DNA from: JAVBJV01 sp031555315
Lineage (GTDB): Bacteria > Pseudomonadota > Alphaproteobacteria > Acetobacterales > Acetobacteraceae
Assembly: GCA_031555315.1 (NCBI GenBank)
Contig: JAVBUO010000008.1
Span: forward strand, 62,001-126,000
Direction of reading: 5' to 3'
Length of the DNA: 64,000 nt
Both the position numbers and the translations under genes were made by a program. Under the pieces are notes generated by a model. It saw only the letters and a list, made by a program, of their open reading frames with translations. It was not told the origin of the DNA and searched no databases. This document shows, in pieces, positions 9,343 to 17,906 of this stretch. How positions within the stretch are numbered: the stretch's first letter is position 1; each line of letters begins with the position of its first letter.

Positions 9343-10338
9343 CTATTCCAGAACGGTTTCCATGCGCGAACACAGGTCGGCATCGACGCTGACTTCCCGT
9401 TCCTCGTCGTCGTTGTTCCGCAGTATGCCGGTCACACGATAACGGCACTGACCGGCAACCGGCGGCGTAACGGCCATCGCATCGCCCGGCCACAAAATAT
9501 CATATTCACGCGCCTCTCCGCGCGGTGCGCCCGGCAGGTCGATGTGCAACCGGCTTAACGCACCGTCCGCGCTGTTATTGCGGATCACACCCGGTGCACG
9601 CAGCGTATCGGTGGTCGTCCAGCCGTGTTCGAACGTCACCGTCCGGATCGTGCAGAGATTGATCCCGGTTCTGGTTTCCGGCCCACGCGGAACGGCAACG
9701 TCATACCAAGACAGATAGCGGACCGAAATCGTGAACCAGCAGCCGGCCCGGTCCTGCGGGCTGGGCCTGGCCAGCGAAAGGTCGAAGGTCTCGCCCGGCG
9801 CCAGAGAGCGCCTGCCCAGACGGTCCTCACCCGGGCTGGCGTGGTCGGGATAAATATGCACGCTCTCGATCGTGCGCTGATGGCCGTTGATCAGCCGCAG
9901 CGCAATTGGCGGCGCATTGTCGGAAGGCGTATTGCTCGGTCTATCAGGATCGTCCGCCAGCGCCCAGCCTGGACGCAGCACGATCTCGTCTCCTGGCGGC
10001 CTGCGGCGCTCCTCGACCGCGTAATTGTCGTACACGATCCTGAGGCGGCTCATATCGCCGTTCCAGTCATAGAGGATCCCCCTGCTTTCCCCCGGTTTCA
10101 GTACCGGCGGCTGGGTATTCGGCTCCGCGCCGGGCAATGTGACGGCCAGCAGATTCTTGCCCGGAACTCCGGTAAAATCCGGCGTACCGCCATGCTCGGC
10201 GACCGGATCCTCGACGAGGTAGATACCGATGATCGTCCGGCCGGTCTCGTTGACCACGACCATATAGGTCCGGTTCTCGTACGCGGCGAAAGCCTGCGAA
10301 GCGATCAGCAACAAAGCCATCAATAGAAAACGGAACAT
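9343..10338 (-). CDS. Exported repeat-family protein A (three units)
   Basis: A 331-residue protein with a signal peptide (MFRFLLMALLLIASQAFA, cleavage after AFA). The mature part contains three divergent copies of one unit of about 90-100 residues. Each begins with a strand such as VVNETGRTIIGIYL, passes a turn with an LxPG step, and ends with a strand holding a D/NLC-like motif: no Cys in the first copy, GINLCTIRTV in the second, DADLCSRMETV in the third. It is the last gene of a five-gene minus-strand run of paralogues and lies 72 bases behind gene B. Function unknown; a periplasmic or surface beta-rich protein is inferred. Confidence 0.75.
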   Translation of the reverse strand: MFRFLLMALLLIASQAFAAYENRTYMVVVNETGRTIIGIYLVEDPVAEHGGTPDFTGVPGKNLLAVTLPGAEPNTQPPVLKPGESRGILYDWNGDMSRLRIVYDNYAVEERRRPPGDEIVLRPGWALADDPDRPSNTPSDNAPPIALRLINGHQRTIESVHIYPDHASPGEDRLGRRSLAPGETFDLSLARPSPQDRAGCWFTISVRYLSWYDVAVPRGPETRTGINLCTIRTVTFEHGWTTTDTLRAPGVIRNNSADGALSRLHIDLPGAPRGEAREYDILWPGDAMAVTPPVAGQCRYRVTGILRNNDDEEREVSVDADLCSRMETVLE

Positions 10339-10410
10339 CTGAAAATACCCCTCAAATAACATTACTGTTATATGAATATATTTTCATTTCAAGTCAATGG
10401 AAGCACCTCC

Positions 10411-11520
10411 CTACCGCACCATAATTTCCTGCCGTGAGCACAGATCGACATCGACGGAGGTTTCGCGGTTTTTCAGCCCATAGGCAGTCAGTACGGCAGT
10501 CATACGATACAAGCATGCCGTCCTGCCCGGCCGTGGTACTGCGATCGACCCGCCCGGCAGCAGCATGACATCCGGTTCCTGCACGTGCTTCAGCCCATGC
10601 CCATACTTCATCCCGCGTAATGCAACGCGCAGCCGGCGGATATAGTAATCCGTCGTGCCGTTACGGATCGTGCCCGATGCACGCAGGTTGTCCGTCGTCG
10701 TCCAGTTATCGTCGATCACCACGTTGCGCACGGCGCATAGGTTGATCCCAGACCGGGTCTGCAGCAGCCGGCCGACTTCCGCATACGGTGAATAGACGAG
10801 CGTGATCGTGTGCCCGCAATCGTGCCTCGGGTTCAATCCTGCCAGCGAAATACTGATCTGACTGCCCGAAGCAAGCCGCCGCGATCCCAGCCGGTTTCTG
10901 CCGGCACCGGCGCCATCGCGGCGTACGTAAACACCCCATATCTCTGCCCCTGAACGGTTGATCAGTTGGAAGTGTTCGGCCAGCGCGGCCGATGGCGACA
11001 GGGCGGCGCCTTCCAGTGTCCAGCCGGGGCGCAGGACGACCCGCTCATCCACAGCGCACCCGTTCAGACCGACACGTTCCTCCACCGTGTCATTGTCGTA
11101 GACGATTCGCAGCCGCAGGTTGCAGACGCCTCTCCGTTCAAGCTGGTCGAACCCCTGAAACCAGCCCAGCCCCCGGAACCAGCTCGTCTCGTCTGGTAAA
11201 AGATAAGAACGAGTCAGTTCCCGGCGACAGTTAAGGTCACTCTTCGTATATGCAGACCTGCAACGCGGCAGTATGACGTGAAACAGGTTCGGCCCCCAGG
11301 ACTCCGTAAAGTCCGAGCGTTCCCCCGGAACCGCGGGCACTGCATAAATGCCGACGACCCGATGCGCGGTATTATTGATCACCTCGAACGAAAACTCGAC
11401 CGGCATCGCGGTAAACCGCTCAGTATGCCACACCTCCCGCCATAGCGCGTCTGGCACGTAGCCCTGCGCGAACGCCGCCTGCGATGCAACCAGCAGAAAC
11501 GGCAGCAGATAACGAAGCAT
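10411..11520 (-). CDS. Exported repeat-family protein B (three units)
   Basis: A 369-residue paralogue of the neighbouring genes. The start at 11520 gives a signal peptide MLRYLLPFLLVASQAAFA; starts at 11553 or 11556 would overlap gene C and add a short N-terminus. Three units are visible, starting near FEVINNTAHRVVGIYAV, FQLINRSGAEIWGVYV and GTIRNGTTDYYIRRLRV, and ending NGCAVDERVVLR, GINLCAVRNVVI and DVDLCSRQEIMV. A WTTTDNLRASGTIRN segment joins the second and third units, nearly the same as in gene A. Cys pairs within units suggest disulfides in the periplasm. Function unknown. Confidence 0.75.
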   Translation of the reverse strand: MLRYLLPFLLVASQAAFAQGYVPDALWREVWHTERFTAMPVEFSFEVINNTAHRVVGIYAVPAVPGERSDFTESWGPNLFHVILPRCRSAYTKSDLNCRRELTRSYLLPDETSWFRGLGWFQGFDQLERRGVCNLRLRIVYDNDTVEERVGLNGCAVDERVVLRPGWTLEGAALSPSAALAEHFQLINRSGAEIWGVYVRRDGAGAGRNRLGSRRLASGSQISISLAGLNPRHDCGHTITLVYSPYAEVGRLLQTRSGINLCAVRNVVIDDNWTTTDNLRASGTIRNGTTDYYIRRLRVALRGMKYGHGLKHVQEPDVMLLPGGSIAVPRPGRTACLYRMTAVLTAYGLKNRETSVDVDLCSRQEIMVR

Positions 11521-11545
11521 TTCCCGGCCTGTGCTCTTGATGGAT

Positions 11546-12517
11546 TCAATCATCAACGGCTCCGCTCAGGACAGTTTCTCCGCGCGCGCACAGATCGACA
11601 ATGGCCCCACCTCCAACGTCACCGTTGGCACTGACCCGATAGCGGCATTGCCCCGCAGCAGGCGGTGCGATTGCAATTCTCTCGCCCGGAGCCAGCATGA
11701 CATTCCGATATCCCTCGGCCCCGATACCGGGCCGGCTGAAGTACAGTCTTTGAATCGTGACGTCATTCTCTGCGCCGTTGACGATCGTCGCTGGCGGCCG
11801 CAGGCTTTCGACGGCCAGCCAGCTTTTATCAATAACCACATCGTGGCGGATACTGCACAGATCGATCCCTGAACGAGTCTGCGGCAGCCGGCGGGTGGCT
11901 AGATAGGGCGCGTAGACGACCGTGATCGTGTATCCGCACGCGCGCCCCCACTCCATCCAGGCGGGCTGGATATCGACATGCCCCCTGTTGCGCAGCGGTC
12001 CCCACGCCATCCCCGGACTGCTACCGTCGCGGTACACGTGAACAGCCCAGATATCGTCACCCGAATGATTGTACAGACGAAATCCGGCCCCCTGTTCTTC
12101 GCCGGGAAAGGCGGCCCGGTCCTGAGCCCAGCCGGGGCGCAGGACGAGCGATTCCGCACCGCAGGTATCCAGACCGCCGCGCTCCTCAACAGCATCGTTG
12201 TCGTAGACGACCCGGAACCGTACGTAACAGCTGCCATGAAGCCAGACGTTACGCGCCTCGCCTGCTTCCATCATCGGAGGAATCGGCTTGTCCCACACGA
12301 CTCCGGGCGGCAGGACAAGCAGCTGATTTCCCTGCCAGAGGCCGGTGAAACCGGCCCTGGCGTTTCTGGTATCAGCCGCCACATAAATCCCAGAAACCGT
12401 TCGGCCGGTTTCGTTGACCACCCTGACCTCGCGCCAGCCATCGGGCGCCGCGAACGCAGGCACCGCCAGCGGCAGTAGGCTGCACAGAAGACGGCGCAAC
12501 ATTCTCGCCACGCTCAT
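11546..12517 (-). CDS. Exported repeat-family protein C (three units)
   Basis: A 323-residue paralogue. The ATG at 12517 overlaps the TGA of gene D (ATGA), which indicates translational coupling; the signal peptide is then MSVARMLRRLLCSLLPLAVPAFA. The first unit opens with VVNETGRTVSGIYV and ends LDTCGAESLVLR, the second opens FRLYNHSGDDIWAVHV and ends GIDLCSIRHDVVI, and the third ends IVDLCARGETVL. CYVRFRVVYDND and EERGGL match the same places in the other paralogues. Function unknown. Confidence 0.75.
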   Translation of the reverse strand: MSVARMLRRLLCSLLPLAVPAFAAPDGWREVRVVNETGRTVSGIYVAADTRNARAGFTGLWQGNQLLVLPPGVVWDKPIPPMMEAGEARNVWLHGSCYVRFRVVYDNDAVEERGGLDTCGAESLVLRPGWAQDRAAFPGEEQGAGFRLYNHSGDDIWAVHVYRDGSSPGMAWGPLRNRGHVDIQPAWMEWGRACGYTITVVYAPYLATRRLPQTRSGIDLCSIRHDVVIDKSWLAVESLRPPATIVNGAENDVTIQRLYFSRPGIGAEGYRNVMLAPGERIAIAPPAAGQCRYRVSANGDVGGGAIVDLCARGETVLSGAVDD

Positions 12518-13395
12518 TTGGAATACTCGATGAAGTGCGGAACCCGTTCTTGCGTCACGTCCGGCCCCAGTGTCAGGCGCGGCCTGCCGCAGAGATCGAC
12601 GCCCCACAACCGTTCGGCTTCCCGCCCGCCGAAGTTTACGCGCAATGCCACAACGCAGTGATTACCGGCCGCCAGAGTCATCGACTGCCCCGGACGAATG
12701 CTTCGTCTGGCCGGTAACAGATTTCCGCTCCAGTTTCTTACCCATGTTCTGTCAAAATCTGCCCGGCCGACCTCGGTGATATCCTGAACATCGGCTTCGT
12801 TGGAAACGAACACGCCCCTGATCTCGTGATTGAACCGGTTGACCAGCACAAAACGATGCCTCGTAGCTTCCGCCCTTGCAGGGCCTTCGGAAACGGAAGA
12901 GCGTCGGTTTTCCCCGTTGAACACGACCGTCGGGTTATCGCAGATATTCACCCCGAAGCGTTCTTCCTCCCCCCATCCCGTCAGATCGAAAGATGGCCCA
13001 ATAACACCGGAGTGGTATTCTTCTTCCGTTTCCGTCTCCACCAACAGGCCGAGCCCGTAGACGACCCTGAAGTCGTACAGGCAGCCTTGCGGGCGGTCAT
13101 AGGTAATGCTCGCCGAACGTCCGCGGGGAATTCCCTCGGTCAGACCGAGAATCCTGTCCACCATGGACCCGGGCGCCAGATTCCGCCCCCAGTATCCATA
13201 ACCGGTCGGCGTCGAATAAACGCCAACGATCGTGGTGAGAACGAGTCTGTCCGCAACAAAATACGCACGTGCCTCGTTATGGATGACGACCTGTTGCGGC
13301 GGGCGTGGCGCCGCGGCACGCCGCGTCGTCACCGGATCTGCCGCCAGAGCGGATACGATGGAAAAAAACGCGGCTCCGAAAGACATGCATCGCAT
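12514..13395 (-). CDS. Exported repeat-family protein D (two units)
   Basis: A 293-residue paralogue with a signal peptide (MRCMSFGAAFFSIVSALA). It has two units. The first holds TTIVGVYSTPTGYGYWGRNL, CLYDFRVVYG and GVNICDNPTVVF; the second holds LVNRFNHEIRGVFV, a Cys-containing HCVVALRVNF strand, and GVDLCGRPRLTL. It ends FIEYSK, close to FIEYAK of gene E, so D and E form a closer pair. The stop overlaps the start of gene C. Function unknown. Confidence 0.75.
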   Translation of the reverse strand: MRCMSFGAAFFSIVSALAADPVTTRRAAAPRPPQQVVIHNEARAYFVADRLVLTTIVGVYSTPTGYGYWGRNLAPGSMVDRILGLTEGIPRGRSASITYDRPQGCLYDFRVVYGLGLLVETETEEEYHSGVIGPSFDLTGWGEEERFGVNICDNPTVVFNGENRRSSVSEGPARAEATRHRFVLVNRFNHEIRGVFVSNEADVQDITEVGRADFDRTWVRNWSGNLLPARRSIRPGQSMTLAAGNHCVVALRVNFGGREAERLWGVDLCGRPRLTLGPDVTQERVPHFIEYSK

Positions 13396-13437
13396 ATCCG
13401 GACATTCCTTCTGCGCCGAAATGGCGGCACATCCCTG

Positions 13438-14256
13438 TCACTTCGCGTATTCGATGAAATCCTGGCTGACGGACTGCTGCCATCCGCGCTGCAGTGTCAG
13501 GCGCGGCGATCCGCAGATATCGACAGTGCGCTGTTCCGCCGCCGCATTCCCGGCGAAGGTCACGCGCAGAGCGATGTAGCACCTGCTGTTCACCGTCAGC
13601 GTTGTCGATTGCCGCGCACGCACCGTCGTATTGCCGAGCAGGTTGGCGCCCCAGTCCTCAACCTCGTCGATCGTTTCTTCAAAACCTCCGGACACGAAAA
13701 CGCCTTTGATCTCGCGGTCGTACCGATTGACCAGTTCGAAACGCCGCGGCGCCGTGATCTCGCCCGCATTGTCCTCGGAAGCATAGGAGCGGCGGTCCGC
13801 GCCGTTGAAAACCAGCGTTCCATTGTCGCAGATATTCACGCCCCGGCGTTCTTCCGTATCACCGATCCCCGAAGAATCGAGGCCATACCCATTCGCATCG
13901 CGCGGATCCTCGGTCACGCCGCGGCCATAGACGACCCTGAAATCATACAAGCAGCCCTGCGGATTGGCGTATGTGATGGTGCCGGCGCTGCCGTGACGGA
14001 TGCCTTCCGTCGCGCCATCAAGCCGTTCCTCTATCAGGTTCCCCGGCGCGAGGTTTCGCCCCCAGTACCCGTAGCCGGATGGGGTCGAGTAGATATTGGT
14101 GATCGTCGTCGCGGTAATGGAGCCACCGGTGATCCGGGCATGGGACTCGTTCCGGATTTCAACCTGACGCGGGGCGCCCGTCTGCGCGTGTACACCTCCA
14201 CCCAACGCAAGGACAGTAACCGAAAAGGCGGCTGTTTTCCGGGCAATACGACGCAT
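13438..14256 (-). CDS. Exported repeat-family protein E (two units)
   Basis: A 272-residue paralogue and the first gene of the five-gene run. The signal peptide is MRRIARKTAAFSVTVLALGGGVHAQ. Its first unit carries IYSTPSGYGYWGRNL, CLYDFRVVYG, EERRGVNICD; its second carries LVNRYDREIKGVFV, CYIALRVTF and TVDICGSPRLTL. Clearly a duplicate of gene D, 42 bases apart. Any promoter for the run should lie in 14257-14326, an AT-rich stretch between this gene and the dihydroorotase terminator. Function unknown. Confidence 0.75.
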   Translation of the reverse strand: MRRIARKTAAFSVTVLALGGGVHAQTGAPRQVEIRNESHARITGGSITATTITNIYSTPSGYGYWGRNLAPGNLIEERLDGATEGIRHGSAGTITYANPQGCLYDFRVVYGRGVTEDPRDANGYGLDSSGIGDTEERRGVNICDNGTLVFNGADRRSYASEDNAGEITAPRRFELVNRYDREIKGVFVSGGFEETIDEVEDWGANLLGNTTVRARQSTTLTVNSRCYIALRVTFAGNAAAEQRTVDICGSPRLTLQRGWQQSVSQDFIEYAK

Positions 14257-14326
14257 TCTGGTGACCCTGAGAATTCAAATTGACCAGCATAGAATTACAA
14301 ATAATCAATCTAAAAGCAATATGTCT

Positions 14327-14353
14327 ATGGGCCGGGCTAGCACCCCGGCCCAT
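14327..14353 (-). terminator. Hairpin terminator after the dihydroorotase gene
   Basis: A perfect 10-bp inverted repeat, ATGGGCCGGG at 14327-14336 and its complement at 14344-14353, with a 7-base loop. It sits 12 bases past the dihydroorotase stop. The T run after it on the minus strand is weak. Confidence 0.6.
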
Positions 14354-14365
14354 AAGCCAACCGCC

Positions 14366-15703
14366 TTACCCGCGCGCCGTATCGAAAAACCGCGCCAGTT
14401 TACCGATCGGTGTGCCCTGCACCTCGTCGTCGCGCATCACCAGATGGCCGCGCACCACCGTCATCACCGGCCAGCCGGTCACCTTCATGCCCGCGAACGG
14501 CGTCCAGCCGCAGGGCGAGGCGATCCAGCTGTCCTCGATGGTGCGCTGGCGTTTCAGATCGACGATCGTGAAATCGGCGTCGTACCCCGCCGCCAGGCGG
14601 CCCTTGCCGATCATGCCATAGACGCGCGCCGGCCCCGCCGACATCAGGTCCACCATGCGCTCCAGCGACAGCCGTCCCGCCGCCACGTGATCGAGCATCA
14701 CCGGCACCAAGGTCTGCACACCCGTCAGCCCCGAGGGGCACGCAGGCCACGGTTTCAGCTTCGCCTCGCGCGCATGCGGCGCATGATCGGACCCGATCGC
14801 ATCGACCGTGCCGTTGCGCACCGCCTCCCACGACGCTTCACGATGGCGTTCGCCGCGGATCGGCGGGTTCATCACGCCGAAACCTTCCAGCCGGTCGTAA
14901 ACGTCGGGCGCCACCTGGGTCAGGTGATTGACCAGCACCTCGACCGTCGAGATGTCGCGATAATCCTTCAGATAGACCAGCTCTTCCGCCGTCGACACAT
15001 GCAGGATATGCGCCTGCCGCCCGGTCTTGCGCGCCAGCGCCATCAGGCGGCGCGTGCCGAGGAACGCGCATTCCTCGTCGCGCCATTCCATGTGCAACCG
15101 GTACGGACCGCCCGCCGCGAACATCGGCTTGCGTTCCTGCAACCGGTATTCGTCTTCCGAATGGTACGCAATGCGCCGCGTGCCGGACCGCATCACGCGT
15201 TCGATGTTCTCGTCGTCCTCGACCATCAGATCGCCGGTCGACGATCCCGCGAACACCTTGATCGCGCAGACACCGCGCATCGCCTCGAGCGCCGCCAGAT
15301 CAGGGATGTTGGTCTTGGTCGCGCCGACATAAAAGCCCATGTCGCACCACGCCGCCCCGTCTTCGATGTAGGTCTGCTTCCAGCTCACCGTTTCCGCGCT
15401 GGTGATGGCGGGCGAGGTGTTGGGCATGTCGAACACCGCCGTCACCCCGCCAAGGACCGCGCCTTTGGTGCCGGTGGGGATGCTTTCGATCTCGGCCTTG
15501 CCGGGGTCGCGCAGATGCACGTGCGGGTCGATCAGTCCGGGCAGAACGTGCAGGCCGGAACAGTCCAGCACCTGCCCGGCCGTGGCGCCTGCCGGCACGG
15601 CGAAATCGGCGATCCGCCCGTCGCGCACGCCGATGTCGGTCGCCTCGCGCCCGCCCGGCGTCACCGCGGTACCGTTGCGCAGAATCAGGTCGTAATGCGT
15701 CAA
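14366..15703 (-). CDS. Dihydroorotase (class I, amidohydrolase)
   Basis: A 445-residue zinc amidohydrolase, most likely dihydroorotase of pyrimidine synthesis; an allantoinase-like role cannot be excluded. Metal ligands are visible: His61 and His63 in DPHVHLRDPG, the carboxylated-Lys position 149 in AIKVFAG, His181 in AYHSEDE, the HILHVST His, and the Asp in GSDHAPHA. The start is a TTG at 15703, chosen because GGAGG lies five bases upstream and because the longer frame overlaps the glycosyltransferase. The stop of that gene is only one base before this TTG, so the two are co-translated. Confidence 0.9.
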   Translation of the reverse strand: MTHYDLILRNGTAVTPGGREATDIGVRDGRIADFAVPAGATAGQVLDCSGLHVLPGLIDPHVHLRDPGKAEIESIPTGTKGAVLGGVTAVFDMPNTSPAITSAETVSWKQTYIEDGAAWCDMGFYVGATKTNIPDLAALEAMRGVCAIKVFAGSSTGDLMVEDDENIERVMRSGTRRIAYHSEDEYRLQERKPMFAAGGPYRLHMEWRDEECAFLGTRRLMALARKTGRQAHILHVSTAEELVYLKDYRDISTVEVLVNHLTQVAPDVYDRLEGFGVMNPPIRGERHREASWEAVRNGTVDAIGSDHAPHAREAKLKPWPACPSGLTGVQTLVPVMLDHVAAGRLSLERMVDLMSAGPARVYGMIGKGRLAAGYDADFTIVDLKRQRTIEDSWIASPCGWTPFAGMKVTGWPVMTVVRGHLVMRDDEVQGTPIGKLARFFDTARG

Positions 15704-15704
15704 G

Positions 15705-16823
15705 TCAGCCTCCTTTGAAGTCCTGTATGACCGACAGCAGGCGGTCTTCCAGACGCCGCGACTGCCGTTCGGCCACGAATTCCACACAGGCCAGCCGGTG
15801 TGCCGCGTTGCTGCGCACGACGTGCATGTGCGCGCCGTCCCCCGCCACGCGCAGCATCGCCTGCGCCAGCAATTCGGCGTCGCCCGCCGGCACGATGACG
15901 CCGGCCTCGGTCCCCGCCATCACATTCTGCAACCAGGTCGCGTCCGAGCCGATCACCGGCACGCCCAGCCCCAGCGCCTCCATCGCTACGCTGGGCAGCC
16001 CCTCGGCGTCGCCGTCGCCACCCTGGATACTGGGGATCACCACCGCATAGGCGGCGCGCAGCAATGCCTGCATTTCTCCCTGCGCCAGCCAGCCGGCCAG
16101 ACGCACGTCCGGCACCTCCGCCAGCGCCGTCTTCACAGACGTCATCAACGGTCCGTCGCCGGCCAGAATCACCGGCGTGGTATTTCCTGCCGCGCGCATC
16201 CGCCGGATGGCGTCGGCCAGCACGAAGATCCCCTTCTTCTCGACGAACCGGCCGGCGAACACGAAGTGACGCGGCGCTTCCAGCGCCACCGACACCGCCA
16301 CGTTCTCGACCCCGATATGCAGCACTTCCAGCTTGTGCGCCGGCACGCCGCGTTCCAGCAGCCTGGCGCGCACGCCTTCGGACACGCAGACGAACAACGC
16401 CGCGTATTCCTGCAACGCCTGCCAGCGGCGCTGAAAGATCGTCGGGATCAGCCGGCGCTCGAAGTGTTTGTTCTTGAACACGTCGCCGCCATGAAAGGTC
16501 ACCACCAGCGGCACCCGCAGCGCCCTGGCCAGCGGCAGCGCCAGCGCGCCGCCGCGGCCGAACTGCGCATGCACGAGCTGCGGCGATAACGCGCGGATTT
16601 CGGCCTCTGCCCCCACTTGCGCGAACTGCTTGAACAGAAACTGCCGCAGCCCGTTCCCACCGCCGATCAGCCGCGGCGTGATCCCCGCCGCGGCTATATC
16701 AGCCTCGGCATGGCAGCCCACCCAGTTCGGCCGCAGGTGCGTGAACCCGATATACTGGCGGCGCATGAAGGCCCGTTCCGAACGGGGTAACAGCCGATCC
16801 CGATAGACGAGGATGTTTTCCAT
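15705..16823 (-). CDS. Glycosyltransferase family 4
   Basis: A 372-residue GT-B type glycosyltransferase starting MENILVYRDRLLP. The N-terminal half holds LVHAQFGRGG and VVTFHGGDVF, as in GT4 acceptor domains. The C-terminal half has HFVFAGRFVEKKG, ILAGDGPL and the EGLPSVAMEAL sequence with the E-x7-E pattern that binds the nucleotide sugar. The ATG at 16823 is followed upstream by the divergent ygfZ gene. The role is likely in polysaccharide or glycolipid assembly, but the donor and acceptor cannot be read. The dihydroorotase gene follows one base after its stop. Confidence 0.87.
   Translation of the reverse strand: MENILVYRDRLLPRSERAFMRRQYIGFTHLRPNWVGCHAEADIAAAGITPRLIGGGNGLRQFLFKQFAQVGAEAEIRALSPQLVHAQFGRGGALALPLARALRVPLVVTFHGGDVFKNKHFERRLIPTIFQRRWQALQEYAALFVCVSEGVRARLLERGVPAHKLEVLHIGVENVAVSVALEAPRHFVFAGRFVEKKGIFVLADAIRRMRAAGNTTPVILAGDGPLMTSVKTALAEVPDVRLAGWLAQGEMQALLRAAYAVVIPSIQGGDGDAEGLPSVAMEALGLGVPVIGSDATWLQNVMAGTEAGVIVPAGDAELLAQAMLRVAGDGAHMHVVRSNAAHRLACVEFVAERQSRRLEDRLLSVIQDFKGG
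15709..15713 (-). promoter_or_regulatory. Ribosome binding site GGAGG for a TTG start
   Basis: A full GGAGG on the minus strand lies five bases before the TTG at 15703. No ATG is near, so this site decides the start of the dihydroorotase. It overlaps the final codons of the glycosyltransferase gene. Confidence 0.75.
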
Positions 16824-16904
16824 GCGCGGTCTTCTGCCCTGCTCAGCCGGAATCGTTCCTAGCACGGCTTGCACTCGGGCGCGCCATACCCCACGTATTT
16901 TGTC

Positions 16905-17717
16905 ATGACGACGCACTGCGCGCACCTGCCCGACCGTGGAATCGCCGAACTGACCGGGGCGGACAGAGTTCCGTTCCTGCAGGGGCTGGTCTCGAACGAT
17001 GTCGAACTGGCCGCGCCGGGCCGTGCGGTTTGGGCGGCGCTGCTGTCGCCGCAGGGGCGCTGGCTGGCGGATTTCTTCGTGTTCGCCGACGGCGACCGCC
17101 TGCTGCTGGACTGCGCGGCCGCCGATCTGGCGTTGCTGATCCCGCGCCTGTCGCGCTATCGCCTGCGCGCTCAGGTGACGCTGCGCGACGCCAGTGCGGA
17201 ATTCAATGTGTATGCCGCCTGGAACGGCAACTGGAACGGCACCGGCATCGCCGCACCCGATCCGCGCCTGACAGAAGCCGGGTGGCGGATCCTCTCCCCC
17301 GCCCCGCTGCCGGCCAACGCGACGTTCGCCGACTGGGACGCGCATCGCCTTGCGCTCGGCCTGCCGGACGGCATGCGCGATCTGGAGCGCGAGAAAACCC
17401 TGCTGATGGAAGCCGGTTTCGACGAACTGAACGGTATTTCCTGGACCAAGGGCTGCTACATGGGCCAGGAGCTGACGGCGCGCACGCGCTATCGCGGGTT
17501 GGTCAAGCGGCGGCTGGTGCCGGTGGAGATCAGCGGCACGCCCGCCGATTCCATCGCCCGCCCCGACGGGGCCGAGGTCGGCATGCTGCGCTCGCACAAC
17601 GATGCGCGCGGCGTGGCGATGCTGCGGATCGATGCGCTGGGCGACACGCTGATCTGCGGCGATGCGACGCTGAAACCCGTCGTCCCCGGCTGGATGCGTC
17701 TGCCTGAACGGGCGTGA
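16905..17717 (+). CDS. ygfZ: YgfZ/GcvT folate-binding protein (iron-sulfur cluster repair)
   Basis: A 270-residue tetrahydrofolate-binding protein of the YgfZ/IBA57 group, which supports the assembly or repair of iron-sulfur enzymes. The family signature KGCYMGQE is at 182-189 with the essential Cys184, followed by LTARTRYRG. The N-terminal half holds FLQGLVSND and LLSPQGRWLADFFVF, typical of the family. The ATG at 16905 is preferred over a TTG at 16869 because the extra residues look unrelated. It is divergent from the glycosyltransferase with 81 bases between them. Confidence 0.9.
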   Translation: MTTHCAHLPDRGIAELTGADRVPFLQGLVSNDVELAAPGRAVWAALLSPQGRWLADFFVFADGDRLLLDCAAADLALLIPRLSRYRLRAQVTLRDASAEFNVYAAWNGNWNGTGIAAPDPRLTEAGWRILSPAPLPANATFADWDAHRLALGLPDGMRDLEREKTLLMEAGFDELNGISWTKGCYMGQELTARTRYRGLVKRRLVPVEISGTPADSIARPDGAEVGMLRSHNDARGVAMLRIDALGDTLICGDATLKPVVPGWMRLPERA

Positions 17718-17906
17718 ACAACGCGAACGTCAACGAACGGGCGAGGATTGGGCCTTCCTCGACATGGGGGAGACAAAAGCGCGCTTACCGAAGCCGTCAA
17801 CAAACGGATTGCAGTTTTGCAGCAGCGCCGAGGCGAGATCAAAACCTGATCAACATATCAGCGTGGGGGAAAGGAACTCCCTTTCCCTCGACGCCGACGT
17901 GCTCTT

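Noticed and set aside
17867..17887. Short hairpin after rhlE
   Set aside because: An 8-bp stem without a T run on either strand; too weak to call a terminator.
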